Source of the DNA: Piscinibacter defluvii
GTDB taxonomy: Bacteria; Pseudomonadota; Gammaproteobacteria; Burkholderiales; Burkholderiaceae_C
Assembly: GCF_004011805.1 (NCBI RefSeq)
Contig: NZ_RCHJ01000006.1
Location: 248,001-312,000, forward strand
Reading direction: 5' to 3'
DNA: 64,000 nucleotides
Of this stretch, positions 20,490 through 30,195 are shown in pieces. A program made the position numbers and the translations under genes. The notes beneath the pieces were generated by a model. That model searched no databases. It was not told the DNA's origin and worked only from the letters and a program-made list of their open reading frames with translations. Numbering within the stretch: position 1 is the first letter of the stretch; each line of letters begins with the position of its first letter.

Positions 20490-21919
20490 CAGCCGACGCG
20501 GCAGACCTTCAGCATGTTGGTGCCGCCCGGGTAGCCCATCGGCTCGCCGCAGGTGATCGCGTAGGTGTCGCCCGGGCGCAGCACGCCGCGCTCGACCAGC
20601 AGCTTCTCGGCGGCCACCAGCGCGGTGTCGCGGTCGCTGTGGCTGGGCATCAGCAGCGGGCGCACGTTGCGGTACAGCGTCATCTTGCGCTGCGAGACCA
20701 GCTGCGTGGTCAGCGCGTAGATCGGCACCTTGATGTTGTGGCGGCTCATCCACAGCGCGGTCGAGCCCGACTCCGTCAGCGCGACGATCGCCTTGCAGCC
20801 CAGGTGGTGCGCGGTGAACAGCGCCCCCATCGCGATCGACTGGTCGATGCGGCCGAAGCGCTTGTTGGTGAAGTCGGTCTCGATCGACACGTCCTCGGCG
20901 GCCTCGGCCTCGAGTGCGATCGCGGCCATCTGCGTGATCGTCTCGACCGGGAACTTGCCGGCGGCGGTCTCGGCGCTGAGCATCACCGCGTCGGTGCCGT
21001 CGAGCACCGCGTTGGCCACGTCGCTGACCTCGGCGCGCGTGGGCACCGGGTTGACGATCATCGACTCCATCATCTGCGTGGCGGTGATGACGACCTTGTC
21101 CATCTCGCGCGCCATGCGGATCATCTTCTTCTGCAGCGCCGGCACCGCGGCGTTGCCGACCTCCACCGCCAGGTCGCCTCGCGCGACCATGATGCCGTCG
21201 CTCGCCTTCAGGATCTGGTCGAGCACGGGGATCGCCTCGCTGCGCTCGATCTTGGCGATCATCGCCGGCTTGTGGCGCCACGGCTCGCCGGCCACGTTGG
21301 CCAGCTGGCGTGCCATCTCCATGTCGGTGGCATTCTTCGGGAAGCTGACCGCGAGGTACTCGCACTGGAAGCTCATCGCGGTGCGGATGTCCTCCATGTC
21401 CTTGGCGGTCAGCGCCGGCGCCGTCAGGCCGCCACCGGCCTTGTTGATGCCCTTGTTGTTGGACAGCTCGCCGCCCAGCGCCACGCTGGTGTGCACCTCC
21501 TCGCCGCGCACCGATTCCACGGTCAGCTTGAGCAGGCCGTCGTTTAGCAGCAGCGTGTCACCCGGCTTCACGTCGCGCGGCAGGTCCTTGTAGTCCAGGC
21601 CGACACGCTCGTTGTTGCCGAGCTCGGAGTACGCGGCATCGAGGATGAAATGCTGGCCGACCTGCAGCATCGTCGAGCCGCCCTCGAACTTGCCGACGCG
21701 GATCTTCGGGCCCTGCAGGTCGGCCATGATGGCGACCTCCTTGCCGGCCCGCGCCGCCACCTCGCGCACGAGGGTGGCGCGGTCGATGTGGTCCTGCGCC
21801 TTGCCGTGCGAGAAGTTCAGCCGCACGACGTCGACCCCGGCGCGCATCATGCGCTCGAGCACGTCGGGCGCGCTCGAGGCCGGGCCGAGGGTGGCGACGA
21901 TCTTGGTGGCGCGGGTCAT
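20489..21919 (-). CDS. pyk: Pyruvate kinase
   Basis: Glycolytic enzyme converting PEP and ADP to pyruvate and ATP. The 476-residue protein begins MTRATKIVATLGPASS and shows VRLNFSHGK, the metal/substrate motif IAKIERSEAIPVLDQIL followed by MVARGDLAVEVG, and TATQMMESMI, in the normal order. The C-terminal domain ends GGTNMLKVCRVG. GGAG precedes the ATG. It lies between pgk and ilvA on the minus strand, in keeping with the pgk-pyk pairing common in Burkholderiales. Confidence 0.97.
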   Translation of the reverse strand: MTRATKIVATLGPASSAPDVLERMMRAGVDVVRLNFSHGKAQDHIDRATLVREVAARAGKEVAIMADLQGPKIRVGKFEGGSTMLQVGQHFILDAAYSELGNNERVGLDYKDLPRDVKPGDTLLLNDGLLKLTVESVRGEEVHTSVALGGELSNNKGINKAGGGLTAPALTAKDMEDIRTAMSFQCEYLAVSFPKNATDMEMARQLANVAGEPWRHKPAMIAKIERSEAIPVLDQILKASDGIMVARGDLAVEVGNAAVPALQKKMIRMAREMDKVVITATQMMESMIVNPVPTRAEVSDVANAVLDGTDAVMLSAETAAGKFPVETITQMAAIALEAEAAEDVSIETDFTNKRFGRIDQSIAMGALFTAHHLGCKAIVALTESGSTALWMSRHNIKVPIYALTTQLVSQRKMTLYRNVRPLLMPSHSDRDTALVAAEKLLVERGVLRPGDTYAITCGEPMGYPGGTNMLKVCRVG

Positions 21920-21977
21920 GGAGTCTCCTTCGTTCGTGGATTGTGGGTTCGTCCGGCCCGCGCCATCGGCATGACAG

Positions 21978-23171
21978 TTATGCCTGTGCGCGCCGGGCCA
22001 GGATCTCGAAGGCCGGCAGCGTCTTGCCCTCCAGCACCTCGAGGAAGGCACCGCCGCCGGTGGAGATGTAGCCCACCTGCTTCTCGATGCCGTACTTGGC
22101 GATGGCTGCCAGCGTGTCGCCGCCGCCGGCGATGCTGAAGGCGCTGCTCGCGGCGATCGCGCGGGCGATCGCCTCGGTGCCCTTGGCGAAGCTGTCGAAC
22201 TCGAACACGCCGACCGGGCCGTTCCAGACGATGGTGCCGGCGGCCTTCAGCATGTCGGCCAGCTGCGCGGCGGTTTTCGGGCCGATGTCGAGGATCAGGT
22301 CGTCGTCGGCGACCTCGGTGGCGGCCTTCACCGTCGGCGTCGCGTCGGCCTTGAACTCCTTGGCGACCACCACGTCCACCGGGATCGGCACCGCCGCGCC
22401 GCGCGCCTTCATCGCGGCGATCACGGCCTTCGCGTCCTCGAGCAGATCCTTCTCGGCCAGGCTCTTGCCGATCGGCAGCCCTGCCGCGAGCATGAAGGTG
22501 TTGGCGATGCCGCCGCCGACGATCAGCTGGTCGACGTTCTTCGCCAGGCTCTGCAGGATGGTCAGCTTGGTCGAGACCTTCGAGCCGGCGACGATGGCCA
22601 CCAGCGGGCGCTTCGGGTTGGCCAGCGCCTTGGAGATGGCGTCGATTTCCGCGGCCAGCAGCGGGCCGGCGCAGGCGACCTTGGCGAACTGCGCGATGCC
22701 GTAGGTCGAGGCCTCGGCGCGGTGCGCGGTGCCGAAGGCGTCGTGCACGAAGATGTCGCACAGCGCGGCCATCTTCTTCGAAAGCTCCTCGTTGTTCTTC
22801 TTCTCGCCCTTGTTGAGGCGGCAGTTCTCGAGCATCACCACCTGGCCGGGCGCGACCTGCACGCCGTCGACCCAGTTGGAGACCAGCTTTACCTCGCGGC
22901 CGAGCAGCTCGCCCATGCGGGCGGCGACGGGTGCGAGCGAATCCTCGGGCTTGAACTCGCCCTCGGTCGGGCGCCCGAGGTGGGAGGTGACCATCACGGC
23001 GGCGCCGGCCTTCAGCGCCATCTCGACGCAGGGCACCGAGGCGCGGATGCGCGTGTCCTCGGTGATGCGGCCAGCGTCGTCCTGGGGCACGTTGAGGTCG
23101 GCGCGGATGAAGACCCGCTGGCCCGCCGCCTTGCCGGCGGCGACGAGATCGGAGAAACGGAGAACGTTCAT
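21978..23171 (-). CDS. pgk: Phosphoglycerate kinase
   Basis: Interconverts 1,3-bisphosphoglycerate and 3-phosphoglycerate with ADP/ATP. The 397-residue protein has [17 protein letters not shown] at the N-terminus, [10 protein letters not shown], and the C-terminal nucleotide-binding part [13 protein letters not shown] (reads [13 protein letters not shown]) and [10 protein letters not shown]. It is the first gene of the pgk-pyk-ilvA-ppsA run; a 13-bp inverted repeat lies 27 bases upstream of its ATG. Confidence 0.97.
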   Translation of the reverse strand: MNVLRFSDLVAAGKAAGQRVFIRADLNVPQDDAGRITEDTRIRASVPCVEMALKAGAAVMVTSHLGRPTEGEFKPEDSLAPVAARMGELLGREVKLVSNWVDGVQVAPGQVVMLENCRLNKGEKKNNEELSKKMAALCDIFVHDAFGTAHRAEASTYGIAQFAKVACAGPLLAAEIDAISKALANPKRPLVAIVAGSKVSTKLTILQSLAKNVDQLIVGGGIANTFMLAAGLPIGKSLAEKDLLEDAKAVIAAMKARGAAVPIPVDVVVAKEFKADATPTVKAATEVADDDLILDIGPKTAAQLADMLKAAGTIVWNGPVGVFEFDSFAKGTEAIARAIAASSAFSIAGGGDTLAAIAKYGIEKQVGYISTGGGAFLEVLEGKTLPAFEILARRAQA

Positions 23172-23197
23172 GGCGTAACTCTGTAGTGGATGATAAG

Positions 23198-23210
23198 GTA
23201 ACTTGGTTAC
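23198..23210. promoter_or_regulatory. Inverted repeat upstream of pgk (possible operator)
   Basis: GTAAC-TTG-GTTAC is a perfect 5-3-5 inverted repeat in an AT-rich patch in front of pgk. On the minus strand it reads TGTAACCAAGTTACC, which partly resembles the TGTAnTnnnAnTACA type of site bound by HexR-family regulators of sugar metabolism. No regulator gene is nearby, so the assignment is tentative. Confidence 0.35.
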
Positions 23211-23239
23211 ATAGTCGGATCAACCGGCGGCGCGACGCG

Positions 23240-23572
23240 TCACCAGCCGAGCGCGAGGCGCAGCGGCAGGAAGACGGCCAGCCCGGCGAGCAGCGGGCCC
23301 AGCACCCCGGGCCGCCACGCGTACCAGAGGGTCGCGGCGGCGACGGCGGGAAGCCGGGCGTCCTGCCAGGTGTCGATGAGCCGACCTTGGGTCAACACGA
23401 TCTCGGGCGCCACGACGGCGGCCAGTGCCGCCAGCGGCGCCACCTTGAGGCCTCGCTGTAGCCAGCCCGGGATCTTGACCTCCCGCTCGGGAAAAAGAAA
23501 GAAGCCATGCGTGATGACGCTGACCGCGGCCAGGCCAAGGATGGCGAGCGCAGTGTGCAGGTCGTGGCTCAT
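23240..23572 (-). CDS. azlD: AzlD-type branched-chain amino acid transport subunit
   Basis: A 110-residue protein with four hydrophobic segments, matching the small AzlD partner that works with AzlC in branched-chain amino acid export. The sequence ITHGFFLFPEREVKIPGWLQRGLKVAPLAALAAVVAPEI is typical of the family (positions about 19-57). Its ATG overlaps the azlC stop by 4 nt (ATGA), so they are translated together. Substrate is inferred from the family. Confidence 0.88.
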   Translation of the reverse strand: MSHDLHTALAILGLAAVSVITHGFFLFPEREVKIPGWLQRGLKVAPLAALAAVVAPEIVLTQGRLIDTWQDARLPAVAAATLWYAWRPGVLGPLLAGLAVFLPLRLALGW

Positions 23573-24297
23573 GACTGCCCGGTGAGGTGGCGGTGGGCAC
23601 GCGCGGCCTGGTCCATCAGCGTTCCGGCGGCGACGGCGGCCGCGATCGCCACCACGATGTTCAGCTTCAAGGGCAGCGCGTAGGCCGCGACCGCCGCCGC
23701 GGAGGCCACCAGCGCCGCCGTCCAGGTGCTGCGGTCGGTCAACAGACCGTAGGTCAGGCCCAGCATCGCCAGCGTGCCGGCGAAACCCAGGCCCCAGGCC
23801 GTCGGGATCACGCCCGAGAGCAGGATGCCGGCGATCGAGGCGCCCTGCCACACCGCCCACAGCGGCAGCGCACCACCGAGGATGTAGCGCAACTGGCCCG
23901 GCTCGCGCCGGCCGCCCGGCCAGGCACGCTGGAACACGATCAGGTTCAGGTCTGCCAGCAGGTAGGCCAGGGCGACGCGCCGGCCGCGCGGCAGGTGTCC
24001 GAGGAACGGGCGCCACTGGGCGCTGAAGATCACGAAGCGCAGGTTGACGCAGGTGGCCGCCGCCCAGATCACCCACATCGGCGCGCCGGCGGCCAGCAGC
24101 GGCAGCGAGGCGAGCTGGGCGCTGCCGGCAAACACCGTCAGCGACATCAGAATGGCCAGCGGCACCGACAGGCCGCTCTTGACCATCGCCACGCCGGTCA
24201 CCACGCCCCAGGCGGCGATGCCGGGGGCGAACTCGAGCAGGTCACGCGCGCCGCGGCGGGCGTGGGGGTCGTGGATCAGGTCGCGCAGCCGGGGCAT
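23569..24297 (-). CDS. azlC: AzlC-type branched-chain amino acid exporter
   Basis: A 242-residue inner-membrane protein with several hydrophobic helices. The typical AzlC start is present: ELLEFAPGIAAWGVVTGVAMVKSGLS in form, followed by FAGSAQLASLPLLAAGAP and VNLRFVIFSAQWRPFL. AzlC and AzlD together export branched-chain amino acids or azaleucine in the studied homologues. It is divergent in direction from nothing nearby; the next gene upstream, a small lipoprotein, is on the same strand 36 bases away. Confidence 0.9.
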   Translation of the reverse strand: MPRLRDLIHDPHARRGARDLLEFAPGIAAWGVVTGVAMVKSGLSVPLAILMSLTVFAGSAQLASLPLLAAGAPMWVIWAAATCVNLRFVIFSAQWRPFLGHLPRGRRVALAYLLADLNLIVFQRAWPGGRREPGQLRYILGGALPLWAVWQGASIAGILLSGVIPTAWGLGFAGTLAMLGLTYGLLTDRSTWTAALVASAAAVAAYALPLKLNIVVAIAAAVAAGTLMDQAARAHRHLTGQS

Positions 24298-24333
24298 GCG
24301 CCGATTGTGGCGGCTGCCCGCGGCATCCCGTGC

Positions 24334-24720
24334 TCAGGCGTCCTTGTGCTTCGCCTTGGCCTTGGCGTCAGCCGCCCGGCCCTTGGGCTTCTCCGGCGGA
24401 TCGCCGTCCTCGGTCGCCGCGGCCGAGGTGGTCGGCGCCGACGCGGCCTGCCCGGCGATCTGCGGGCGCACCTCGTCGATCTTGTTCTCGCGCATGTAGT
24501 CGTTCATCTCGCGCCAGCCGGCGAACACCGCGGCTCGGTCGGCCTTCTTATTCAGCGCGTAGCAGTCCTCGATGGCGCGGCCGGCGTGGCGGCAGGCGCC
24601 GCCGATCGCCTTGCCGTCGGCCTCGCGCACGGCGGCCACCTTCTCCGGCGAGTCGATGCCCAGCACATCGCAGCCGGCCAGGGCGGCCAGCACGAGGGGA
24701 ACGAAGAGGAATCGACGCAT
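24334..24720 (-). CDS. Small lipoprotein, unknown function
   Basis: A 128-residue protein with a clear lipoprotein signal (MRRFLFVPLVLAALAGC). After the acylated cysteine come about 70 residues with two further cysteines (GGACRHAGRAIEDCYALNKKADRAAVFAGWREMNDYM), then a charged Ala/Lys/Pro-rich tail. The conserved central part looks like an uncharacterised proteobacterial family, but I cannot name it. It lies between azlC and htpX. Confidence 0.7.
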   Translation of the reverse strand: MRRFLFVPLVLAALAGCDVLGIDSPEKVAAVREADGKAIGGACRHAGRAIEDCYALNKKADRAAVFAGWREMNDYMRENKIDEVRPQIAGQAASAPTTSAAATEDGDPPEKPKGRAADAKAKAKHKDA

Positions 24721-24780
24721 GGTCCCGGGCTTATCGGCCCGGGCGGGCCGGACTTGAGCCCGGCCCGGCGCCTGCAGCCC

Positions 24781-25623
24781 TCAGGCGACCATCGCCCGCA
24801 GGCGCGCGACCCGCTCCTCGGTGGACGGGTGGGTCGAGAACAGGCCGCTCAAGCCCCCGCCGCGCAGCGGGTTCATGATCATCATCTGCGCCGTCTCCGG
24901 GTGGCGCTCGGCCGCCGGCAGCGGGATGCCACGCGCATAGGCATGGATCTTCTCCAGCGCCGAGGCCAGCGCACGCGGGTCGCCGGAGATCTCGGCGCCG
25001 CCGCGGTCGGCCTCGAACTCCCGTGCGCGGCTGATCGCCATCTGGATCAGGCTCGCGGCGATCGGCGCCAGCAGCGCGACCAGCAGGCCGACGATCGGGT
25101 TGGCCGGGCGCCCCTCGCTGTCGCGGCCGCCGAAGAACATCGCGAAGTTGGCCAGCATCGAGATCGCGCCGGCCATCGTGGCGCTGACGGTGCTGATCAG
25201 GATGTCGCGGTGCTTCACGTGCGCCAGCTCGTGGGCCATCACGCCGCGCAGTTCGCGCTCGCTGAGCACGCGCATGATGCCGGTGGTGGCGGCCACCGCG
25301 GCGTGCTGCGGGTTGCGGCCGGTGGCGAAGGCGTTCGGGGCCTGCTCGTCGATGATGTAGACCTTCGGCATCGGCAGCCCGGCGCGCTGGGCCAGCTCCT
25401 GCACCATCGCATGGAACTGCGGCGCGCTGGAGGCGTCGACCTCGCGCGCGTTGTACATGCGCAGCACCAGCTTGTCGGAGAACCAGTAGCTGAAGAAGTT
25501 CATGCCGAGCGCGACGACGAGCGCGAGCATCATCCCGGCGCGCCCACCGAGCATCGCGCCGATGGCCATGAACAGGGCGGTGATGGCCGCCATCAGGATG
25601 GCGGTCTTCATCAGATTGAACAT
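24781..25623 (-). CDS. htpX: Membrane zinc metalloprotease HtpX
   Basis: Inner-membrane protease of family M48 that degrades misfolded membrane proteins. The 280-residue protein has two N-terminal hydrophobic segments, the zinc motif HELAH (in [14 protein letters not shown], about residue 140), two more membrane segments, and the third ligand region [14 protein letters not shown]. Length and order are standard. The ATG ([12 protein letters not shown]) is followed immediately by the first membrane helix. Confidence 0.95.
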   Translation of the reverse strand: MFNLMKTAILMAAITALFMAIGAMLGGRAGMMLALVVALGMNFFSYWFSDKLVLRMYNAREVDASSAPQFHAMVQELAQRAGLPMPKVYIIDEQAPNAFATGRNPQHAAVAATTGIMRVLSERELRGVMAHELAHVKHRDILISTVSATMAGAISMLANFAMFFGGRDSEGRPANPIVGLLVALLAPIAASLIQMAISRAREFEADRGGAEISGDPRALASALEKIHAYARGIPLPAAERHPETAQMMIMNPLRGGGLSGLFSTHPSTEERVARLRAMVA

Positions 25624-25678
25624 GGGGCGTGAACCTCCGTTGTCAGACCCGGCGTAGATGCGGGCGGGGCCGGCGAGT

Positions 25679-26638
25679 TCAATCGGCCCGGTCGCCGAGG
25701 ACCCGGCCGGGCACCAGCGGCAGCCCCTGCAGGAAGGACCGCGCCGGCAGGCGCTTGCCGCCGGGACGCTGCAGTTCGGTGAGCCGCAGCGAGCCGCGCC
25801 CGCAGGCCACCTCGATGCCGGCCGCATCGGCCGCGAGGATCTCGCCCGGCGCGCCCTGCCCGGTGGCGACCGCGCCGCGCCAGCACTTGAGCGGCTCGCC
25901 GTCGAGCGTGGTGGCCGCGCCCGGGAAGGGGTCGAACGCACGCAGGCGGCGCTCGATCACCGCCGCGTCGGCGCGCCAGTCGATCGCGGCTTCCGCCTTG
26001 TCGATCTTGTGCGCGTAGGTCACGCCTTCGGCCGGCTGGGGCGTCCGCACCAGGCCGCCGCAGGCGGCGAGTTCCAGCGCCTCGACGATCAGCCGGCCGC
26101 CGAGCGCGGCGAGCTTGTCGTGCAAGGTCGCGCTGCTGTCTTCGGGGGCGATCGCCACCGGTTCGACGAGCAGCATGTCGCCGGTGTCCAGCCCGGAGTC
26201 CATCTGCATGATGGTGATGCCGGTGCGCTCGTCGCCCGCCTCGATGGCGCGCTGGATCGGCGCCGCGCCGCGCCAGCGCGGCAGCAGCGAGCCGTGGATG
26301 TTCAGGCAGCCGCGCGGCGGCAGCTCGAGCACCCAGGGCGGCAGGATCAGGCCGTAGGCGGCCACCACCATCACCTCGGGCCGGGCCTCCAGAAGGGCGG
26401 CGCGGGCGGCCGCGGCATCCTCCGGGAACTTGCCCTCCAGGCGCAGGCTGCGCGGCTGGGCGACGGGGATGCCGTGCGCAACGGCGTACTGCTTCACCGG
26501 TGAAGGCTGCAGCTTCAGGCCGCGGCCGGCCGGGCGGTCGGGCTGGGTCAGCACCAGCGGGACCGTGAAGCCGGCCTCGTGCAGGCGCTGCAGTGCGACC
26601 CGCGCGAACTCGGGCGTGCCGGCGAAGACGACGCGCAT
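25679..26638 (-). CDS. fmt: Methionyl-tRNA formyltransferase
   Basis: Formylates Met-tRNA(fMet) for initiation. The 319-residue protein has [19 protein letters not shown] at the N-terminus, the catalytic signature [20 protein letters not shown] near residues 110-129, and the C-terminal OB-like domain. It follows def by 5 bases on the same strand, the widely conserved def-fmt pair. Confidence 0.97.
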   Translation of the reverse strand: MRVVFAGTPEFARVALQRLHEAGFTVPLVLTQPDRPAGRGLKLQPSPVKQYAVAHGIPVAQPRSLRLEGKFPEDAAAARAALLEARPEVMVVAAYGLILPPWVLELPPRGCLNIHGSLLPRWRGAAPIQRAIEAGDERTGITIMQMDSGLDTGDMLLVEPVAIAPEDSSATLHDKLAALGGRLIVEALELAACGGLVRTPQPAEGVTYAHKIDKAEAAIDWRADAAVIERRLRAFDPFPGAATTLDGEPLKCWRGAVATGQGAPGEILAADAAGIEVACGRGSLRLTELQRPGGKRLPARSFLQGLPLVPGRVLGDRAD

Positions 26639-26643
26639 CCGGG

Positions 26644-27159
26644 TCAGGCGCGCGCCGCTTCTTCGCGCGTCTTCTTCAGCATCTTGGTCTTGATGCGGTC
26701 ACGCTTGAGCGGGCTGAGGTACTCGACGAACACCTTTCCCATGAGATGGTCCATCTCGTGCTGCACGCACACCGCGAGCAGCCCCTCGGCCTCGAACTCG
26801 TGCGGCCGGCCGTCGCGCCCGAGCGCGCGCACGGTGACGCGGGCGTGGCGCTGCACCTTGTCGTAGATCTGCGGCACCGAGAGGCAGCCCTCGTCGGCCA
26901 CGCTCATCTCCTCGCTGCGGGCGATCAGCTCGGGATTGATCAGCACGCGCGGCTGGTTGCGGTCTTCCGAGGTGTCGATGACGATCACGCGCTCGTGCAC
27001 GTCGACCTGGGTCGCGGCCAGGCCGACGCCGTCGGCGGCATACATCGTCTCGAGCATGTCGTCGACGAGGCGGCGGATCCGGTCGTCGACCTCTGCCACC
27101 GGCTTGGCGACGGTGTGCAGGCGCGGATCGGGGTAGCGGAGGATGGGCAGATGGGCCAT
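26644..27159 (-). CDS. def: Peptide deformylase
   Basis: Removes the N-formyl group from new proteins. The 171-residue enzyme has all three motifs: [15 protein letters not shown] (about residue 46), EGCLSVP (about 91) and QHEMDHLMG (about 134) with the metal-binding HExxH. It starts [15 protein letters not shown] and is divergent from the LysM protein gene. Confidence 0.97.
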   Translation of the reverse strand: MAHLPILRYPDPRLHTVAKPVAEVDDRIRRLVDDMLETMYAADGVGLAATQVDVHERVIVIDTSEDRNQPRVLINPELIARSEEMSVADEGCLSVPQIYDKVQRHARVTVRALGRDGRPHEFEAEGLLAVCVQHEMDHLMGKVFVEYLSPLKRDRIKTKMLKKTREEAARA

Positions 27160-27199
27160 GTGTATCCATTCGATTCTGCCCGAACCGCTTGTGGAGCGT

Positions 27200-27263
27200 T
27201 CGCAACGAGCCAGTGTGTGACAGGCCTCACACGATGGGCCGCGCGAGCCCAGTTTCGTTGCGA
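27200..27263. promoter_or_regulatory. CRP-type box inside a larger inverted repeat, def/LysM intergenic region
   Basis: TGTGA-N6-TCACA at 27216-27231 is a perfect match to the enterobacterial CRP half-sites, with one more symmetric base on each side (GTGTGA/TCACAC). It is flanked by a 9-bp inverted repeat, TCGCAACGA at 27200-27208 and TCGTTGCGA at 27255-27263. It lies 167-182 bases before the LysM protein ATG and 57-72 bases before the def ATG, so it could act on either gene. Confidence 0.5.
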
Positions 27264-27397
27264 CGACAAGGGTTTACCGGCAGAATCTACGAAACTGAAT
27301 GAGGATTTTCGCCGAACCGTGCCGGCTTCCGGAACGGCTTGGCTCAGTAACCCCACCGCGCGACCGCCCCGCCCGTGCGCCCCGGAGACCCGATCCC

Positions 27398-28555
27398 ATG
27401 AAGCGTCGCCCGCCCCTGTCCACCGCCGTCATCGCGGGTGCCGCTGTGCTCGCTGCCGCCAGCCTCGCCGGCCCGGCGTCGGCCGTCAACTATCCGGTCA
27501 CGCCGCAGCAGCGCGGCACGGCGCAGCAGGTGGCCCAGGCCGGCGTGCCGCTGTCCGAGCTTGCGCCCAACGCGCCGGACAGCCACACCGTCAAGCGCGG
27601 CGACACGCTGTGGGACATCTCCCGCATGTTCCTGAAGAGCCCGTGGCGCTGGCCCGAGCTGTGGGGCATGAACCTCGACCAGGTCCGCAACCCGCACCTG
27701 ATCTACCCGGGCCAGGTGCTGTACCTCGACAAGTCCGGCGGCCGCGCGCGGCTGCGCGTGGGCCAGCAACTGGCCGATGGCACGATCAAGCTGTCGCCGC
27801 GCGTGCGCGCGTCGTCGACGGACGACGGTTCGATCCCCTCGATCCCGTTCCACCTGATCGAGCCCTTCCTCAACGAGGCGGTGGTGTTCCAGGCCAACGA
27901 GCTGGCCACCGCGCCGCGAATCGTCGCCACCCAGGAGGGACGCGTGCTGCTCGGCCGCGGCGACAGCGCCTACGTGCGCGGCGAGATCCCGATGCAGAAG
28001 GACTTCCGCATCTTCCGCGAGGCCAAGCCGCTGAAGGACCCGATCTCCGGCGAGATCCTCGGCTACGAGGGCCAGTACGTCGGCGCCGCCGAGTACGCTC
28101 GCCAGGGCGAGACGCGCAACGGAGCGGACGGCAAGCCGGAGATCATCCCGGCAACCTTCAGCGTCACCAGCGTCAAGCAGGAAGCCAACATCGGCGACCG
28201 GCTCGCCCCGGCACCGGCGCGCGAGTACACCAATTACGCGCCGCACGCGCCGCAGGGCGCGCTGGATGGTTACATCGTCTCGGTGTATGGCGATGCGATC
28301 ACCGCCGGCCAGAACCAGATCGTCGCCCTGAACAAGGGCGCGCGCGATGGCGTCGAGCGCGGCCACGTGCTCGCGCTGTGGCGCTCCGGCGCCAAGGTGA
28401 TCGACCGCACCGACACGTCGCGGCCGACGATCAAGCTGCCCGACGAGCGCCACGGCATGCTGTTCGTGTTCCGCGTGTTCGACCGCGTCTCCTACGCGCT
28501 GATCCTGTCGGTCAAGGAGCCTGTGCAGGCCGGCGACCGCTTCACGCAGCCCTGA
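27398..28555 (+). CDS. LysM-domain secreted protein
   Basis: A 385-residue protein with a signal peptide (AVIAGAAVLAAASLAGPASA) and one LysM domain, residues about 64-110, with HTVKRGDTLWDISRMFLKSPWRWPELWGMN and PHLIYPGQVLYL as family motifs. LysM binds peptidoglycan, so it probably acts in the periplasm or at the wall. The remaining 270 residues have no recognisable catalytic domain. It is commonly found directly before dprA in Burkholderiales, as here (13-base gap), and is divergent from def. Confidence 0.9.
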   Translation: MKRRPPLSTAVIAGAAVLAAASLAGPASAVNYPVTPQQRGTAQQVAQAGVPLSELAPNAPDSHTVKRGDTLWDISRMFLKSPWRWPELWGMNLDQVRNPHLIYPGQVLYLDKSGGRARLRVGQQLADGTIKLSPRVRASSTDDGSIPSIPFHLIEPFLNEAVVFQANELATAPRIVATQEGRVLLGRGDSAYVRGEIPMQKDFRIFREAKPLKDPISGEILGYEGQYVGAAEYARQGETRNGADGKPEIIPATFSVTSVKQEANIGDRLAPAPAREYTNYAPHAPQGALDGYIVSVYGDAITAGQNQIVALNKGARDGVERGHVLALWRSGAKVIDRTDTSRPTIKLPDERHGMLFVFRVFDRVSYALILSVKEPVQAGDRFTQP

Positions 28556-28568
28556 TTCGCGCGCCCCG

Positions 28569-29684
28569 ATGTCCGGCGCCGCGCCGCGCAGGACCCGCGA
28601 GGAACTGGCCGCCTGGCTGCGGCTGATCGCCACCCCGGGGCTCGGCCGGGCATCGGCGCGCAAGCTGTTGAGTGCCTTCGGCTCGCCCGAGGCGGTGCTC
28701 GGCTGCACCGTGGCCGACCGGCGGGCCGTCGCCGGCGCGGCGCTGGCCGAACAGCTGGCCACGCCGCCCGAAGGCTTCGACGACCTGCTCCGGCGCACCG
28801 AGGCCTGGCTGGCCGATGGCGACGAGCCGCACGCCATCGTCACGCTGGGTGACCCCGGCTATCCGCCCCTGCTGCTGCAGACCGCCGATCCCCCCTTGCT
28901 GCTGCACCTGGCTGGCCGCGCCGAGCTGGCCACGGCCCCCTCCATCGCCATCGTCGGCAGTCGCAACCCGACGCCGCAGGGTCGTGAGCATGCACTTGCT
29001 TTCGGACGCGAGCTGAGCAATGCAGGCTGGACGATCGTGTCGGGGCTCGCGCTCGGGGTCGACGGCGCCGCGCACGAGGGGGCACTGGCGGGCGCCGGCA
29101 GCACCGTCGCGGTGGTCGGCACCGGGCTCGACCAGATCTACCCACGCCGCCATGCCGGCCTGCAACACCGCATTGCGCAGCAGGGCCTCGTTGTCAGCGA
29201 GTACTTGCTTGGGGCGCCGCCCCTGCGCGAGAACTTTCCGGTCCGCAACCGGCTGATTGCCGGTCTGAGCCGAGGCACGCTGGTGGTCGAAGCCGCGCTG
29301 CAATCGGGCTCGCTGATCACCGCCCGGCTGGCCGCCGAAGCCGGGCGCGAAGTCTTCGCCCTGCCCGGCTCGCTCCATTCGCCGCAGGCCCGGGGCTGCC
29401 ACGCGCTGATCCGGCAGGGCGCCGTGCTGGTGGAGACCGCACAGGACATCTTCAGCGAGCTGGCCTTCGTTGCCCCGACACCGGCGGAACCGCCGCCACC
29501 GGCCGCGGCAGCGGAGGACCCCGTGGTGCAGGCCCTCGGGTTCGACCCGGTCGGCCTCGACGAGCTGGTGCTGCGCACCGGCCTGCCGGCGGCCGAACTG
29601 AATGCCCGGCTGCTCGACCTGGAACTGTCCGGACGGGTGGCGCGCCTGCCGGGCCAACTTTTCCAGCGCCTCGGCCGGGCCTGA
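28569..29684 (+). CDS. dprA: DNA-processing protein DprA
   Basis: Binds incoming single-stranded DNA in natural transformation and loads RecA. The 371-residue protein has an N-terminal helical domain (LRLIATPGLGRASARKLLSAFG), the Rossmann-like core with IVGSRNPTPQGREHA, VSGLALGVDGAAHEGAL and NRLIAGLSRGTLVVEAALQSGSLITA-type motifs, and a C-terminal winged helix (FDPVGLDELVLRTGLPAAELNARLL). It follows the LysM gene closely and may share its promoter. Confidence 0.96.
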   Translation: MSGAAPRRTREELAAWLRLIATPGLGRASARKLLSAFGSPEAVLGCTVADRRAVAGAALAEQLATPPEGFDDLLRRTEAWLADGDEPHAIVTLGDPGYPPLLLQTADPPLLLHLAGRAELATAPSIAIVGSRNPTPQGREHALAFGRELSNAGWTIVSGLALGVDGAAHEGALAGAGSTVAVVGTGLDQIYPRRHAGLQHRIAQQGLVVSEYLLGAPPLRENFPVRNRLIAGLSRGTLVVEAALQSGSLITARLAAEAGREVFALPGSLHSPQARGCHALIRQGAVLVETAQDIFSELAFVAPTPAEPPPPAAAAEDPVVQALGFDPVGLDELVLRTGLPAAELNARLLDLELSGRVARLPGQLFQRLGRA

Positions 29685-29730
29685 AGACGTTCACACCCCG
29701 CCGGCCGGGGCCCTGGGGTATAGTGGATTC

Positions 29731-30183
29731 ATGTTCGAGGTCCTGGTCTACCTGTATGAGAACTACTGGCGGCCGGATGCCTGTCCGGACCACGAGCAGC
29801 TCACACGCAAGTTGTCCTCGGTCGGCTTCGAAAACGAAGAGATCCAGGAAGCGCTGACCTGGCTCGACGGCCTGGCGACCGCTTCCCAGTCCTACGTCGG
29901 TGAACAGTCGGCCGGCAGCCTGCGCGTCTACTCGCCGCAGGAGCAGGAGCACCTGGGCGAAAACTCCATCGCCTTCATCACCTTCCTCGAATCCGCCGGC
30001 GTGCTGCCGCCGCCGATGCGCGAGATGGTCATCGACCGCGCCAGTGCCGCTCCTGGCGGCCCCGTCGACCTCGAGGACCTGAAGATCATCGTGCTGATGG
30101 TGTTCTGGAGCCTGGGCGAGGAGCCCGACGCGCTGATCCTCGACGAGCTGTTCGTCGCGCCGGAAGACCGGCTGATCCACTGA
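29731..30183 (+). CDS. smg: Smg/DUF494 family protein
   Basis: A 150-residue acidic cytoplasmic protein beginning MFEVLVYLYENYWRPDACPD, the hallmark start of the Smg (DUF494) family, which is usually encoded just after dprA. Its exact role is unknown. The start is set by the family; the frame is open further upstream into dprA. A TATAGT hexamer ends seven bases before the ATG but its spacing makes it a doubtful promoter. Confidence 0.93.
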   Translation: MFEVLVYLYENYWRPDACPDHEQLTRKLSSVGFENEEIQEALTWLDGLATASQSYVGEQSAGSLRVYSPQEQEHLGENSIAFITFLESAGVLPPPMREMVIDRASAAPGGPVDLEDLKIIVLMVFWSLGEEPDALILDELFVAPEDRLIH

Positions 30184-30195
30184 CCCGGCGGGGCC

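Noticed and set aside
23587-25632. Open reading frame of over 680 codons on the plus strand across azlC, the small lipoprotein and htpX
   Set aside because: It runs antisense through three recognisable genes and has no family signature.
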